The notes: generated from the letters alone by a model not told the origin. DNA of 64,000 nt from Thuidium tamariscinum (GCA_947034885.2 OX344753.2:4402001-4466000); one strand, 5' to 3'; shown: positions 15,001 through 27,952, numbered from the stretch's first letter. Translations and numbers: made by a program.

Positions 15001-17821
15001 CTGAGACACTTGTTTCCTGGCATTTTCAGCCAGACCAGTAAGGCTCACTGATTCAAACTTTAATTGAGGTCAATAGTTGCTGCACGCATGGAGTCACCTG
15101 TCCATGTTTGAAAATTGGTAATTGTGTCTATTGTATACATTGAAGACTAAATGTCTGTTTATGACATGGCAGGCTCTTCTTCATGTTCTAAGTGGGGCCG
15201 CAGAGTTTGCTGAGTTACCAGTTCGGCACAATGAGGTCAGATTTTTCTCCCGGTTCTCACTTGAGTTATTTCTGTGCAATTTGGGCACGTCATGATGCTG
15301 TAGCTCTTTGATGTCACTTAGCTAGTCATTTTGCGTTGCAGACTATCAATATGCACTAACGTTATGAAGTGCGAGTGTTCAGGAAAAACTCAATGAAGGT
15401 TTAGCCAAAGAAGTACGCTGGCCTGTCGACATGCGTGCCCTTGACGACCCGCACGTGAAAACAAATCTGCTTTTGCAGGTACATGCCGAGTTCAAATCCA
15501 ATCTAGCTCTTGTAGTTTTTATTACGTGCTCAATGAAAATTTGTTGTGAGCATGCAGTCTTTAGGTCTTCTATTTTTACCAACTGTATCTGCTAAGTATC
15601 CTGTTGGTCTTATGGGTATTGGAATGAGCAGGCTCACTTCTCAAGGATTGACTTACCTGTAAGCGACTACATTACTGATACCAAGTCAGTGCTAGACCAA
15701 AGCATACGTGTCCTGCAAGCCATGGTAGACGTCGCGGCCAATGGCGGCTGGCTCGAAACCGTTCTCTCTACCATGCATCTCCTTCAGATGATCATGCAGG
15801 TTACTCTCGGATCCTGTGACATGGATTGAGAATGGTTGCAGATGTTTATAGGCTTTTATTGGTTGAACTAAATTAAGAATGCCGTCCTTTCTTGGGTTGT
15901 CTTTGGTGACAGATTACCAAACGCTCTCACCATCATGTCTCTATCTTACCTGGAGGCTCTATGTTCTTTGTTATCGAGATCATAATTGTGCGAGATACTG
16001 TAAACCTGGATTGATCTTTGGAGTTGATGCTGCGTTCATTTGTTTAGGGCCGCTGGTGGGAAAAGGATGAGCGGTTGGCGCTGAACATGTTGCCACACGT
16101 TAACGCTGGCGTACTGTCTGTTCTAAAAGAACGTGGTTTAGTTACTGGACACGACTTACTCTCAAGCTCTGCTGATCACTTGAGAGGGGCTCTAAGGACT
16201 GTTATTGGTCCCCCACAAGTTGCTGAAGTTCTGCAGGTATGTTAAACAATATCTAAAGGGTTGAGCTTGTCTGGGAAGATTTTAGATTGCATCAGTTCCT
16301 TTGAGAACAGAATGGATTGCTTTTTCTACATTGGCGCTCAGTTACACATCTTTATCATCGAAGAGTTCATAATCAATCAGGTGGAGAGATTCAAGTAATG
16401 AAAAGCATTGAAGAGTTGAAGCATAATGAATTTTTCAGGTCATCAAGTTTTGCTGATTACTTTACGTGAGTCTGATGATGTAAATTATATGTGTCTCCTT
16501 ATTCTTATGCTTAATGAAATGTATGAGGATGTCCTTACCTGTTTTCAAATTCTGTAAAATTGAGTTATTATTTAATGAAGTTAAAAAAATGTATTGTGAA
16601 CAATGCCTTAACAGATTTTCTTTTGGTAAAGACCTTATGTGATTCGTTGATTGACTCACAATAAATGACTGTAACAGGTTTGGATGAGGTTGCCTCGTGT
16701 GGAAGTAAGATGGAGGCTGGAACCAAGCAGGGAAGATAAGAACCGGGAGTGGGTACTGCGAGTTGAGCTCTTCCGACGCGTCTTGAAACGGATGCCAAAT
16801 TCCCGGGCTTATGTGCCTTACTTTCCGAAGGTTCGGTCTCTATACCTAAATTCTCTTGCTCTGCACGTCTGGGAAGAAAGAGAGCTATACTTGAAACACC
16901 ATATGCCGTGGACCACAGTAATTCCGAGAGGCCACAGTATTTATACGTTTTCAATTTTATCGTAGCGCTATTGATCACCTTGGAAGCTGCAAATTGAACA
17001 CTCACATTACATAGAGTATTAAGTGTACTAGCTATTGCTTCTATTAATTTTCTCAAAGTATGTTCTCAATGGTGTTAAGTGTGGTGTTGGCAATGGTCTT
17101 AGAAATAAATTTAGGTACTCCTTTAGACTGGATTCACTTTTGCTCTCACTACCCAACACCAAGTGTGAATATATTTCTAAGTTACTACCAGTTTGGTAGT
17201 TCGTTGTATTGTTTTGTTTTGGCTTGGCACAAAGCAATCTTAGTACGATTGCTACGATGGTCTTGAGGAAGCACAGATTACAATTAAATGACCAAACGCA
17301 TTCAAAACGAAAAGGCTCAGAATTTTTCTGAAACTGCAGGTCAAAGACGAAGGCTGGTGGCTGGTAGCTGGGAATCCGAAGACGCGTGAGGTCTTTGCCC
17401 TAAAACGAGTCACGTTTTTAGAGCACCTCAATGCCAAGTTGGTTCTACCAATGCATTTGAAACCTGAATCAGAGGTAAAATCTTCGCCTGAACTCATGTA
17501 TACGTTTTCGATCCGAATGATTCTCTGGATGTTCGATATGTTGAAGTCAACTTCCATTGCATTACGGCTCTACTTTGTAACCTATTAGATTGAATTTGAA
17601 ATCATGCTCTTTCCTGTGTCTTCACAAGGTTTGGGATTATTTTTACCATTAAATGCTCCAACGTTTTTGAGTTTTGAGGTTTAGTGCTCTCCCTTGAATT
17701 CTAATGATGTTCGTTGACAATATCGAGTGTGTCTTTGTTTGTGCAGCCTATTAGGCTCTATCTAGTATCCGACTGTTACGTTGGGCTTGATCAGGAGCAC
17801 GAAATTCGAGGTGCAGCTTGA
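1..17821 (+). CDS. DExH14: ASCC3/DExH14-type Ski2-like RNA helicase with two cassettes, 5' partial
   Basis: Large nuclear/cytosolic helicase. Family members unwind nucleic acid 3'-5' and, as ASCC3, help split collided ribosomes and support alkylation repair. I see two full helicase-Sec63 cassettes. Cassette 1 has CAPTGAGKT (3138-3197), IIDEVHLL (4008-4169), GLSATLP (4519-4584) and FGRAGRPQ (7106-7228). Cassette 2 has GAPTGSGKT (10578-10700), [14 protein letters not shown] (11578-11640), GLSTALANA (11804-11892) and MGRAGRPQ (13760-13915). The protein ends in [11 protein letters not shown]. About 2,090 residues are visible; plant homologues have about 2,150. Exons: ~322-387, 606-771, 898-1390, 1741-1806, 2034-2138, 2363-2680, 2791-2907, 3138-3197, 3350-3421, 3617-3733, 4008-4169, 4519-4584, 4925-5077, 5431-5514, 5732-5809, 6038-6169, 6537-6602, 6756-6821, 7106-7228, 7720-7869, 8034-8246, 8423-8578, 8692-8916, 9017-9118, 9313-9393, 9514-9594, 9723-9926, 10105-10221, 10578-10700, 10950-11039, 11311-11436, 11578-11640, 11804-11892, 12013-12103, 12564-12713, 12935-13126, 13495-13560, 13760-13915, 14029-14172, 14417-14484, 14737-14905, 15173-15235, 15383-15478, 15632-15799, 16048-16236, 16678-16830, 17340-17474, 17747-17821. 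Phases agree throughout from 606 on. A further exon may lie at 2-52 ([17 protein letters not shown], like the family N-terminus), but no GT donor precedes its stop. Brr2 (SNRNP200) is the alternative; the N-terminal region and C-terminus favour ASCC3. Confidence 0.93.
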
Positions 17822-18332
17822 TGTGGAGAAACCGTTGCGGATTAGAACAGAAATGCTGAGCAGAGAACTTGTATGTAGCACTAATGTACTGGCTGCTGCA
17901 TGTATTACACGGAAGTTCAGTGTTGGGAGAATCGGATGATACAAAAGATTGTTTATTTTCTGTAAGTAATTTCAGCCACTGTCAACCTCAACTTCCAGAG
18001 TTTTCTCCAGGATTGACGACTTGACGACTTTGGAAAAATTAAATCACTATTTGGAAGAATATTTTGGAATTGATGTACAAACAAAAGTTGTACAGTTTGA
18101 GATTTAGATTCCATGATTTCCATCTGCACGGTTAGATTCACCAATGCTATCACCAACAGTTTTCCGATAAAAACAAGCAAAATATGCTCATTTTTTGAGT
18201 AAAATTTGGTAGAATGGATTTGAAATGAGGTTCTCTTGATATGGGGATTTCTTAAAAATTTTGTATTCTTCAAATCTAATTGTACAGACGTGTTGCAATG
18301 TAACATTAATTGAACTTAGGAGAATATGGATT

Positions 18333-18381
18333 GGATGAAAAACATTCTTTTAGGATGAAAAACATTCTTTTAGGATGAAAA
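18333..18381. repeat. Short tandem repeat, 20-bp unit, 2.4 copies
   Basis: The 20-bp unit beginning GGATGAAAAACATTC occurs twice without mismatch, followed by a partial third copy. It looks like a recent local slippage or duplication with no evident function. Confidence 0.85.
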
Positions 18382-21065
18382 TGTAATAATAGGTCATGAC
18401 AAGGGTTGTGACATTTTGTAATTAATATAGTAGATGACCTTATTTTTGTAATACTAGTTTTGAACTATAGTCAATGCAATTTTGGCTTTGTCAAACACTC
18501 AACATGCTTTTACATTTGTAATTTTAGAAAAATATGTACTCTAATATCACCAAACCCAACATTAGATTGGACAACAACTCCATAAAGTATCTCCACTATT
18601 TAGGATGACTTTCAATGAAGTAGTAATGAAAGTGATTTCTAATCTATATATTGTCAAAAAATTGGACATTAGAGTGCTTCAAGGTTATAAGGTAAAGTAG
18701 CCTATAATAGGTAGAATGGTTGGTTTGCCTTGTTGACATTTTTGAAAAATTTGAATTTATTTATTTTTTCCACATGAAGACAAATGTGAGAAATAGAGAG
18801 AACATCTAAAATTTTATTTTCTGGACAAAGTATAAATATGGTAAAAATTTCTAAAGTGTGTTGCCCAATTATCCCAAAGCAATCTATAGGCTATTGTAAA
18901 ACCACCAAGAGATGTATGTATAATGGTTATCTTACCTCCTAAAGCAATTACAATTTTTCCTTATATAGACACAATATTTTCTAATATGGCTTTGACATAA
19001 AGGATTAAAAAAATAGTTTATGTAATGAATTCACACTACAAAGGTGGAAGTTTCTAAAGCAATCACTAATAACCCCATCACCATTACCTAAAGCATTGTT
19101 TTTGGCCACTAACCAACTTAATAGAATCAAAATCTTATTTGTTAAAGAACTTTTGCCATGGGTTGATGTAAGATTGTAATAGGTGGTTTTCTAGGTGTTT
19201 GCTTTAGGCAATTTGCCTATAATGGGCTAGCTAACCTTCAATTCACATCAATCATCAATCATGCAAGCTTCTAATAATTGGCCCCTAAAATTCCTCACAA
19301 ACCAATTTTTTCTTTTTTGAGGTTTTAACCAATTATTGTGTTTTGAATTTTGATTTGTTCATGTGTGTAAATTAAATTCTTGGATGCAATTTTTTGTTTC
19401 AAATCTCAAAATATAGCTTGTTCCTATTTGTGTATTCTAAGTACCTTCACCTTATTGCATTCAAATAAGCAAGTCAACATTGTTTCAATGATTTAGTTGG
19501 ATCTTATTAGAAGTCAAAAGAGTATCCTAAACTCCCTTCTTATGCATTTATTGGATACTAGATGAATTAAACATGATCTTTAAAGTGTTGAAAATAGTTA
19601 TTTCTAAAATCAATTTCAGGCTTTCATGAATATTGAAATACATTTTAGGCCAATATATATAGGAGTTGATTTTAAAAAGGGATCAAAATCAAGTATGGTT
19701 ATATTATATGAATTTCCTAGTGGTTTGGCTTCAAATTATCAATATCCATAAGTATTGAAGAACCTCTAAAGAACTACCACTTAGCAATTTCTCAACCACT
19801 TAACCACTTATGAGCTATAGAAGTAAATTTGCCACTGTCTCAAGGATTATAGCATAGAATTCATATTGTATCCTATGAAATTATAAATTGTTCTTTTTGT
19901 CTTTTGTCTTAGTTTATATTAATCTAACACAACAATCTACCCTGTACTTTGTTCAAACCAATTTTTGAATTTTCATGAATTTATTGATTTTTGTTAATGT
20001 GGTTTCCTTTTTGCAATGGCAAACAAGATCATTGCTTATAATGCAAGGTGCAAAACCATATACTAAATGGATTCTAATATTGATTTTTGGAGTGTTTACT
20101 TCAACTATACTCAATCTATCAAACTAAAGACTCTTAATTAAATTCTAGTATAATTGTTAATCCTTACTGAATTTTAAATTTGGCTAACATCTAAGAGCAT
20201 GTAGTAGTATAAAATTATTTCTAAAAAATAATAAATGTAACATTTTATTGTGAGCACCTAGATTCTGTATGATAAAGAATTTGGTTCTAAAACATGATAT
20301 ATATTGAAAGTAAAGATAAGATTTAGACTATGCAATTGCAATATTTTAATTTTGTAATCTCTTCTATCAAATAATCTTATTAAAGGTGAATTATTTACTT
20401 CATTTCCTACTTATTGATAATAATAAAATAAATTTGATTACATCATTTCAAGTAGAAGTGCACTTGGTAGTATTCTAATGGATTAAATTTGCTAAACATT
20501 TCCTAATAGTAAACTTGCTAAATTTGCTAATAGTAAATTTTGACAATTGAACACCATAATCTTCAAAAAACAAAACCAATAAATTCCATTATGGAGGCTA
20601 TAAATACTCAATAGTATTCCACTTTATTTTAGTAGACATGTGTGATACACTAGAATATTTGTAGCATATCATTATATTTTGTATGTTAATATTTAGAGAT
20701 CTTTAATACCTTCGAAATGCATAGATGCTTATACCATTTGATTGTTGAAAATGAAACTACATTGTCTTTCTGTTTATCCAATATTATATAAAAATTTTAA
20801 GTCACATTAGTATCAAAGTAGTGAAATTTTAGGTGTAAGTATCAATTTTTCTAAATTATTAGAATGACTCAAAGTAAAAAAAATAGTCTTTTGATGGTCC
20901 TATGACCTTGGAATCAAAATTGTATTGATATCTGAATGAGAATTTGAAAATGAATCACCATATATCAAACAACATATGGAGGTTTGTTTTGGATGGTACT
21001 TGATTTTAAGCTAATTAGAGTTTGAGGTATTTAAATTGATGGAAAGGATTGTTTGACTTGGCATT

Positions 21066-21306
21066 CACTACAAGAACCTTGTGTTTTACATGACATTTTC
21101 ATTATTTTTTGTAATGTTTTTTAGTGGACATCCAATAAAACATCTTGTGTCTTTATATCAATAATAATGTCCAATTATATCAATAATGTCTTTAACATTG
21201 GACATTATTATTGATATAAAGACACAAGATGTTTTATTGGATGTCCACTAAAAAACATTACAAAAAATAATGAAAATGTCATGTAAAACACAGGGTTCTT
21301 GTAGTG
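21066..21306. mobile_element. CACTA-type fold-back MITE, 109-bp arms
   Basis: Arms 21066-21174 and 21198-21306 are inverted copies differing at about one base, around a 23-bp loop. The ends read CACTACAAGAACC and GGTTCTTGTAGTG, the usual termini of plant CACTA (En/Spm) elements. Flanking triplets are ATT and ACT, an imperfect match to the expected 3-bp duplication. There is no coding capacity, so movement would need a transposase in trans. The near-identity of the arms suggests a young insertion, and a read-through transcript would form a long hairpin. Confidence 0.85.
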
Positions 21307-22556
21307 ACTCTTTGCTAAGTTGAGTCACTTGACTATAGATTTTGTAAAGTTTGTGTTTTGTTTGACTTTGGCATCGTTAATCATTAGAGGAGCTTTGGAC
21401 CTCCAAGAGACTATTTTAAGGTTGTTCCTTTAAATTATTTCCAATGTTGCAGACTAGACCCTACTTGTCTATAATTTTGAATTTAAAAAAATTAAATATT
21501 TCAAAATGTGATTAAGAAGAGAAAAAAATATCTAATTTAAAAAATAAAATAAAAATGAGTTAATCAATATTATGCAATGTGGCAATTGCCCAACTATATC
21601 AAATTGCAAATGCAACATTAATTTGTAAAGCATTCCAAGCATTGGAAAACTCACAATCTTCTAAGGACTCAAATCTCCTCTAGTGAAAGTGTGCTTTTTT
21701 TTTTCTTTACATCTACACTCTTAAATTCCCCTTTTCGATAGTAAAAAGTAGCTCAATTTGTATATTTCAAATCTTCTATTCGTTCAATGAGTCTTAGCCA
21801 TGCATTCTTGTTTGTATTTTTCTCACATTTGATGTGGAATTATGCTTTTTGATTGCTTGAGAGATTTCGATCTTTAATTACAATGCATCTACTTTCTACA
21901 AAAAAACAATATAATAGTCTTTTCTAAATATAAACAAGAATGAATTTTTGTACAAAAAAATTGATGAATATAGAATATAGTGCTTCATCAAATTGCAAGT
22001 AGAAGAATCTACAAATTCCTCAAACAAATTCTTCAAATAAAAATATAATAAACATTGAATTTCAAATTTTGTGACCATCTTTTCTTAATTGGTGACCTTA
22101 AATGTCAAATATTAACTAAAAATTTCTATCCTCAGTAAAGAATATGCACCCATTAGCACTACTACCTAAAATGAGACACCTTCTTTTGAACCAAAAAAGA
22201 ACACAATCGCCTACATATTGATGCTACAAGATGTTTACAAACAAAATATAAGATGCTTGAAGATTTTAATGTCAATTCTTGATACACCTATAGCCAATAG
22301 TTTGAAGTTTCATAACTTGTATTGACATATCAATGGAGTTAAAGTAATGCATACAAAAGTGTATTGAAATCTTCTCTCACTTGTCTATAAATCCAATAAA
22401 TATAAATTTATATTCACTAATAATAAATATAATCAAATCAAGTTGTAGGGTTTTTGTGAAAAGTTGTCTTGATCTCATGCGAGTTCAACAAGAATGATTG
22501 AGCTAAAATTGTGCAAATAAAATTGTGACACAAATTGCATTTCATATAGAAGATTA

Positions 22557-22999
22557 TATACTAGATAATTGATAAGCCACTCTAGTAGCAAATTGATTAT
22601 TAGACATAAGTGGTTGTCCATTTTTCAATTACAACCTTTGATCTACATGATCCAAGGGTGTAGGAAACAAGTTGAAAGGAAAGACGGTTATGAGTTGAAA
22701 GGAAACACTAGGTTGCCAATGGCTTGGTGACACATTAGCATTGAAAAGTCAACAATTAGTTATGGATGCATTTAATTTTTGGACTAGAAACATAACTAGT
22801 TGTTGACATTTCAATGCTAATGTGGCATTGTCCCATTGACAACCTATGATGATAACTCATGCCCGTCTTTCCTTTCAACTTGCTTCCTACACCCTTGAAT
22901 CATAAAGATCAAAGATTGTGATTGAAAAATGAACAACACGTTAAGGTTATATGCAATAACCTTTTCACTGGTAGCACAACTCATTGGTTATCTAGTATA
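22557..22999. mobile_element. Imperfect fold-back element (~443 bp) with TATACTAGATAA ends
   Basis: The outer ends are inverted (TATACTAGATAA at left, TTATCTAGTATA at right). Most of the left half (e.g. 22612-22710) is an inverted, diverged copy of the right half (e.g. 22850-22940). The best-paired blocks contain CAAGTTGAAAGGAAAGACGG and its complement. There is no ORF. The arms are older than those of the 21066-21306 element. The TA flanks would suit a Tc1/mariner-type MITE, but superfamily assignment is uncertain. Confidence 0.75.
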
Positions 23000-23239
23000 G
23001 AGCCAGAAACCATTGCAATGCAAGACCACCAAAAAGTTTCATCAAGCTCTACAGATTCATTTCCATACTATTATTATTAGGCTTGATCCAGAACCAATGA
23101 ATGACAAACTGTGCGGATGAGAAGGGGACGGATGAAAACGTATCCCAGGTCGCATTGAATATAACAGATAACAAATTTCAGCTTTTTTACCAGGGTTGAT
23201 TCTCCCTCCCCCTGATCAGTCAGAGTAACTCCAGAGGAG

Positions 23240-23628
23240 TTAACTGTCGGCATTCTCACTTCTCAGGCCTGCTTGAGTGCTCTCAGGCTCTGGCACGTGA
23301 ACCCAACCAGCTCCATCTCTCTCGCTCTGTCTCTCTTCTCTCTCCCCAGGCCAGCTATGGCGTCCCTCGCATTCATTTCCAAACAATACGCATCACCCAG
23401 AAACCAGATTCCAAACCCTCGGCTCTCAAATGGTAGCACACGCATCACTCTTTTCGATGGCAGACTTCACACTTTGGCTTAGGATCACTCTGAAGATGAG
23501 CTTTTAAGGGATTGACAGCATTGGAAACAGAGCAAGAACATTGATTGGGATTGAGATTGGGATAGTGATAGCAATAGTGATGGTATTAGGAAGTTGGGTG
23601 GGGCGTCAAATTCAAAAGGTAGAGAGAG
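23240..23628 (+). promoter_or_regulatory. Putative promoter and 5' leader of the G-beta gene, with upstream ORF 23357-23482
   Basis: GC content rises sharply here against the AT-rich upstream DNA. A CT-rich run (about 23308-23349), typical of plant transcription start regions, lies before an ATG at 23357 in good context (G at -3 and +4, CTATGGCG). This opens a 41-codon ORF ending at 23482, starting MASLAFISKQYASP. The main G-beta ATG follows 147 bases later. The ORF could be a regulatory uORF, or it could be spliced at GTAGCA (23432). Its composition also resembles a transit peptide, so a separate first exon is possible. The transcription start site is inferred, not seen. Confidence 0.4.
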
Positions 23629-26600
23629 ATGTCGGCGGAGAGTGTCACCAAGCAGGCCAAAGACCAAGTGGAGAGCCTGCGGGAGCAATTGCACAAGAAG
23701 AGGGCGGTACTCCGGGATGGCGATGGTGGGTTCTGCTTTCTTTTCTTCTTTTTTTGCCGATTTTTCTTCTTTTCCGATTTTTCTACTTTGCCGAAATCGC
23801 ATCGAGTTGTGCGCAACATTCACAAAAACAGTCTCAAAAACATATTCTGACATTCGTTGTAGAGAGTATTCTTGGTCGACAGTGAGTGACTTGTCTTCTT
23901 TTGATGGTGTTGGAATCAGACTCGGATTCGTTTGGCTAGGGTGTTGAGAATCGCATCTACTTACGAATGGTTTTCTGGAGATGATGAGTGTGGGGAAGAT
24001 TTTTAGGGGCAGCTAGAATTTGCCTAATGTTTGATTGTGACCCGGATCGCAGCTCCGGTTTACAGTCTTGAAATTTGGAATGTCGGGTTAGGGCTGACCA
24101 GTTTGGAGACTGTATTTGGAATGTATGCTTGGTTAGTCATGGAAGCAATAGTATGTAGGGGTTGTCAGAGCTTGCGATTTTGATTCCTGCTTGCAGGTTT
24201 TTTGTCAAATTGGGCACAATAAACTTCCTCTTTCTCTGAAGTACTAGCCTCCTAAAAAGAGCTTTTCAAGTCTTGTTTGAGAGTCATCTTGTATTGTAAA
24301 ATAGAACTCTCGCACTTAGTGACAAGTGCTCCGTTTGTGAGGTTCTCTAGGGATAGCGATGAATCTTGTGAAAGTGGAACTTTAGAGGTCAACCAATTTG
24401 TAGAAGTGTGGTTTCTGAAATGAATAGAGTTGTGGAGAGATCACGCAACAGTATTAACCCTTGCGGATGGGTGTCTTTGGTTAACCGGATAGCTCAGATA
24501 GGTGTAGCTTGTTTGTCTCGATTTGCTGGAGGTTAAGAATTGCAGAATATTCTGCCTCTAGCCATTTCCTTAGCCCTTTGTTGGGAGGAATGTCTTGCTT
24601 ATTTATGTAATACACTTTGGATAGAAAACCAAATGTTTTTAGATCAAAGGTTTATGAGTTTGTATGAATTATCATGGAATTTCAACTGCATTGGATTTTT
24701 GTTATAATTAGATTTTTCAAGTGATTTTGGAGATGCACTATGGGGAGATGGCGATTGAGTTGGTCAATCATTGGTTCTTTCTTTTCTTTGAGATTGTTGA
24801 AAGGTTGTGCTCTAATTACTATAGATTGTGATATAAGCATCTTGCAAGTAGCTGAAAGTAGGTGATTATAGGGAGAACTCCCTGTGAATCACGGAGAAGT
24901 CCTCCTATGAATTGCATCATGCTCATCTTGTTTCCCTCATGATATTTAAGAATTTCTTGAAACAGTGTAATTTTATTGAACACCATGTGTTCAAATGAGA
25001 AGTTGTAGACCACTAGTAGACAACACTATTTTCATTCAAAGACATTTAGCGATGTCATGCGTTCTCCACTTACTCCCTGTCCAACCAAGTTTATGAATAC
25101 CAGTAGCTGAGTTGCTGCGACTAAGGTCACGGGATCAGGTCTCCAACGGTTTCGTAATCCTCTACCTTACTTTTATGTGTTGTTTTAGGAGAGAGAGATA
25201 TTACTTTCTTATTAGTAAATTGACATGTATTTGAATTGTTGGGATTGATGGGTTGAGCAGTGGCTACATATGCGCAAAATCAGGGTTCCAAGCAGGTGGA
25301 GGTAAATGACAACTCTTTCAAATGCTGTCGAAATTTGCAAGGACACACAGGCAAGGTACGCCCGTTTTCTTTATTTCTGTCTTGTTCTTTGCTCAGCTCA
25401 TGACTTTGTGATTGTACTTAAGATATGACCTCAACTTTCTCTTCTTTAAATCTGAGTGCCCTAATCATCAAAAAGTGATTGCCTTCATATCGATATGAAT
25501 TGATATTAAACCGTTGAGTAGCTTTAGGGTGCAAGAAACATATCGATAGAAGAAAGACATCATATCCTGTATTTGTGTTCTGAGAGTTACTATAAACTAC
25601 AACTATTAGATTTCAATGTAGAATTTTTGCTTTAGCAAGCACACTTGGGGTTTAACCTGGATTTGCAGCTCTCGATTCATGAGTATCATACTTTGTGTTG
25701 GATTATGCGTTCCTTTAGGTCTCATGAGCTCTGTTATAGGGACTTCACCACAGCTTTACTCGTGTTAGACACAGAGGAATGAATCGTATGTATGAAAGCA
25801 TGAAGTTTGAACCCAAATTGGTAGTGGATCATCGTAAGAGACAGATAGCATTTATTGGCTTTATCACATACACAGCGCAAGAAGGGGTTCATGATAATGA
25901 GATGTTGGAGACTGAGCCTTTGAGAAACTGTGCTGGAACAGATATACTCACTGGATTGGTCCTACCGAGAAACCTCACGAATTGTATCAGCATCGCAAGA
26001 TGGCAGGCTCATTGTGTGGAACGCCATTTCGGGTCAGAAGACACATGCATTCAAGTTGGCGTGCGCATGGGTCATGGCAGCTGCCATTTCACCGGCAGGC
26101 AACATGGTGGCCTGCGGTGGTCTGGACAATGTTTGCTCCATTTTCAACCTCAACTCTTCTCCTGACAAGGAAGGGAACTTACCTGTGTCAGGCTCACTGA
26201 CAGGCCATACGGGTTACCTCTCTTGTTGTAAATATATTCCGTCTCAAGAAGAACGCATTGTTACGAGCTCGGAAGATCGCACTTGTAGGCTGTGGGATGC
26301 AGAAACCCATCAATGCATCAGCATTTTTGAAGGTGACACTGCCACTGGTCATACCGGTGACGTCATGAGGTGGGTGTTTCTATTCTTATAATATTAGCGA
26401 TATAGAAAAGTTTTATCTGACACAACACAGAGTGAAACCTCTCCTTTGTTACCTTCGCGAATGTCATTGGGGACTCATTCAGTTTATTTCAATTTTGACA
26501 ATCATTTCACCTATTTGATTTCAGTTTTTCCAAACCTTCTTCTTGGATATTATAGATCACACTGAAATGAAGCCAGAATCTAAGCTCTCCTCAATCGAGT

Positions 26601-27952
26601 AGGTTATTGAAGTTCTGAACTTCCAATGCGAGGTGCCATATTTCCTAAGTTCGTGCCATGTTTACAGTCACTTTCGAGCTTATTGCCACTGACCAACGGA
26701 AATTGATGGGATGATGGCAACAGTATATCTGTGAGTTCGAGCAAACCCAACATGTTTATCTCAGGCTCTTGTGACAAAACCGCCAAGTTGTGGGACGTGA
26801 GGACGCCTGGCCGAGCGCAACGCACCTTTCATGGGCACGAGGGTGATGTAAATACGGTGCACATTCTTTCGGGGGATCGCTACTTCGGAACCGGGAGTGA
26901 CGACGGTAGCTGCCGACTCTTTGACATTGGCACGGGCCATGAGTTGCAGCAATATTGGGACAAGCGAGCTCTTGCTCGGGGTCCAGTCAATGTTACTTCC
27001 ATAGCACTTTCACGTTCAGGTCGCCTTCTCTTTGCAGGCTACTCAAACGGCAATTGCTATGTCTGGGACACTTTATTAGCCAAGGTATGAGCGTGACTCT
27101 TTCAGATGAATAACGCTCTCGTGCATCATCTAACTACTACATGGAAGCCGCTACAGTTGCGAAAAATGTAGTATTCATTAAAATTAGATCGTCTTTGGAA
27201 TGTTTAAACAGCAATATCAAGAGAATCATTCTTCTCCATAATTGATAAAGAGAGCTCCCGCGGGTCACTCTGCTCATGCAGAGGCCTCCCTTATGTCTCT
27301 TCGAGAGGCTTCTGTATGATCATTATCACCATAGGAGACCTCCCTGTGTATCTTCGAGATTCTTTTGTATAATTTTTCTGACCGTAAGGGAACCTACCCA
27401 TGAATCATGACGAAGAGTCTTTCTTATATGCTTTCTAAAAGTTCTTGAAACAGTCTAATTTTGCTTCAATTTCTGTTGAAATCAGTTATGATCGTCCCAA
27501 GCATGCTAATTAGTCCATTCTAGTCAACGCCTGGTTCTTGTTTTGAAATGGCGAGACTTCATTCTATCTCAATGCTTACACAGAGTTGTACAGAGTCAGG
27601 TTTCTTATATGTTTGTCCCGTCTGCAGGTGGTGGCAAACTTGGGTGGAGGAAGGGCTGAGGGGCACACCAATCGTGTCAGCTGCCTAGCATTGACGGCTG
27701 AGGGCGATGCCCTGTGCACTGGAAGTTGGGACTCCACTTTGAAGGTTTGTGTGATGTACAAAACGACCTTTTATTTCTTCTGACTTTGACAAGACTGGTT
27801 GTATGTCATTAGAGGAAAACTTTGCTGGTTTGCTCCATGAGTTCCATTCATATCCGAAGTAGTTGAGGATCCTTGAAAAATAAATACATGTGGCACTGAA
27901 ATCGTAGCTGCTTTTGTGCTTTCAGGTGTGGTCTTATGCAGCTGGAAGATAG
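23629..27952 (+). CDS. AGB1: Heterotrimeric G-protein beta subunit (WD40), plant AGB1 type
   Basis: Six exons with consistent phases: 23629-23725, 25261-25355, 25942-26369, 26724-27084, 27628-27744 and 27926-27952, giving 374 aa. Known plant G-betas have about 377. G-beta pairs with G-gamma at the plasma membrane and relays signals together with G-alpha. The N-terminal ~32 residues ([14 protein letters not shown] region) form the coiled coil that holds G-gamma. Seven WD repeats follow, with landmarks [80 protein letters not shown] and a final [13 protein letters not shown]. The protein stops shortly after at YAAGR. Plant-like features are the [14 protein letters not shown] stretch and the N-terminus. 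Introns 1 (1.5 kb) and 4 carry copies of a dispersed MITE. The start is the first ATG of the conserved reading frame. Confidence 0.95.
24871..24966 (+). mobile_element. Intronic MITE family, copy 1 (partial), in G-beta intron 1
   Basis: The right-hand part of the family is recognisable: GGGAGAACTCCCTGTGAATCAC, then TTCTTGAAACAGTGTAATTTTATTG, which matches the right ends at 27456, 46488 and 56899. The left terminal repeat is missing or too diverged to see. Confidence 0.5.
27191..27456 (+). mobile_element. Intronic MITE family, copy 2, in G-beta intron 4
   Basis: Starts near TTTGGAATGTTTAAACAGC and ends CTAAAAGTTCTTGAAACAGTC. Internal blocks GAGAATCATTCTTCTCCATA, GATCATTATCACCATAGGAG and CCCATGAATCATGACGAAGA align with the copies at 46278, 51050 and 56723. 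There is no coding capacity. Confidence 0.65.

Larger units (their letters stand above)
17822..22556. other. AT-rich intergenic region between helicase and G-beta genes
   Basis: The first ~150 bases are probably the helicase 3' UTR. Beyond that the DNA is very AT-rich, with stops in all frames and no ORF that shows splice structure or a recognisable domain. It holds a 20-bp tandem repeat (18333-18381) and a CACTA-type fold-back MITE (21066-21306), listed separately. I saw no RNA gene. Confidence 0.6.
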
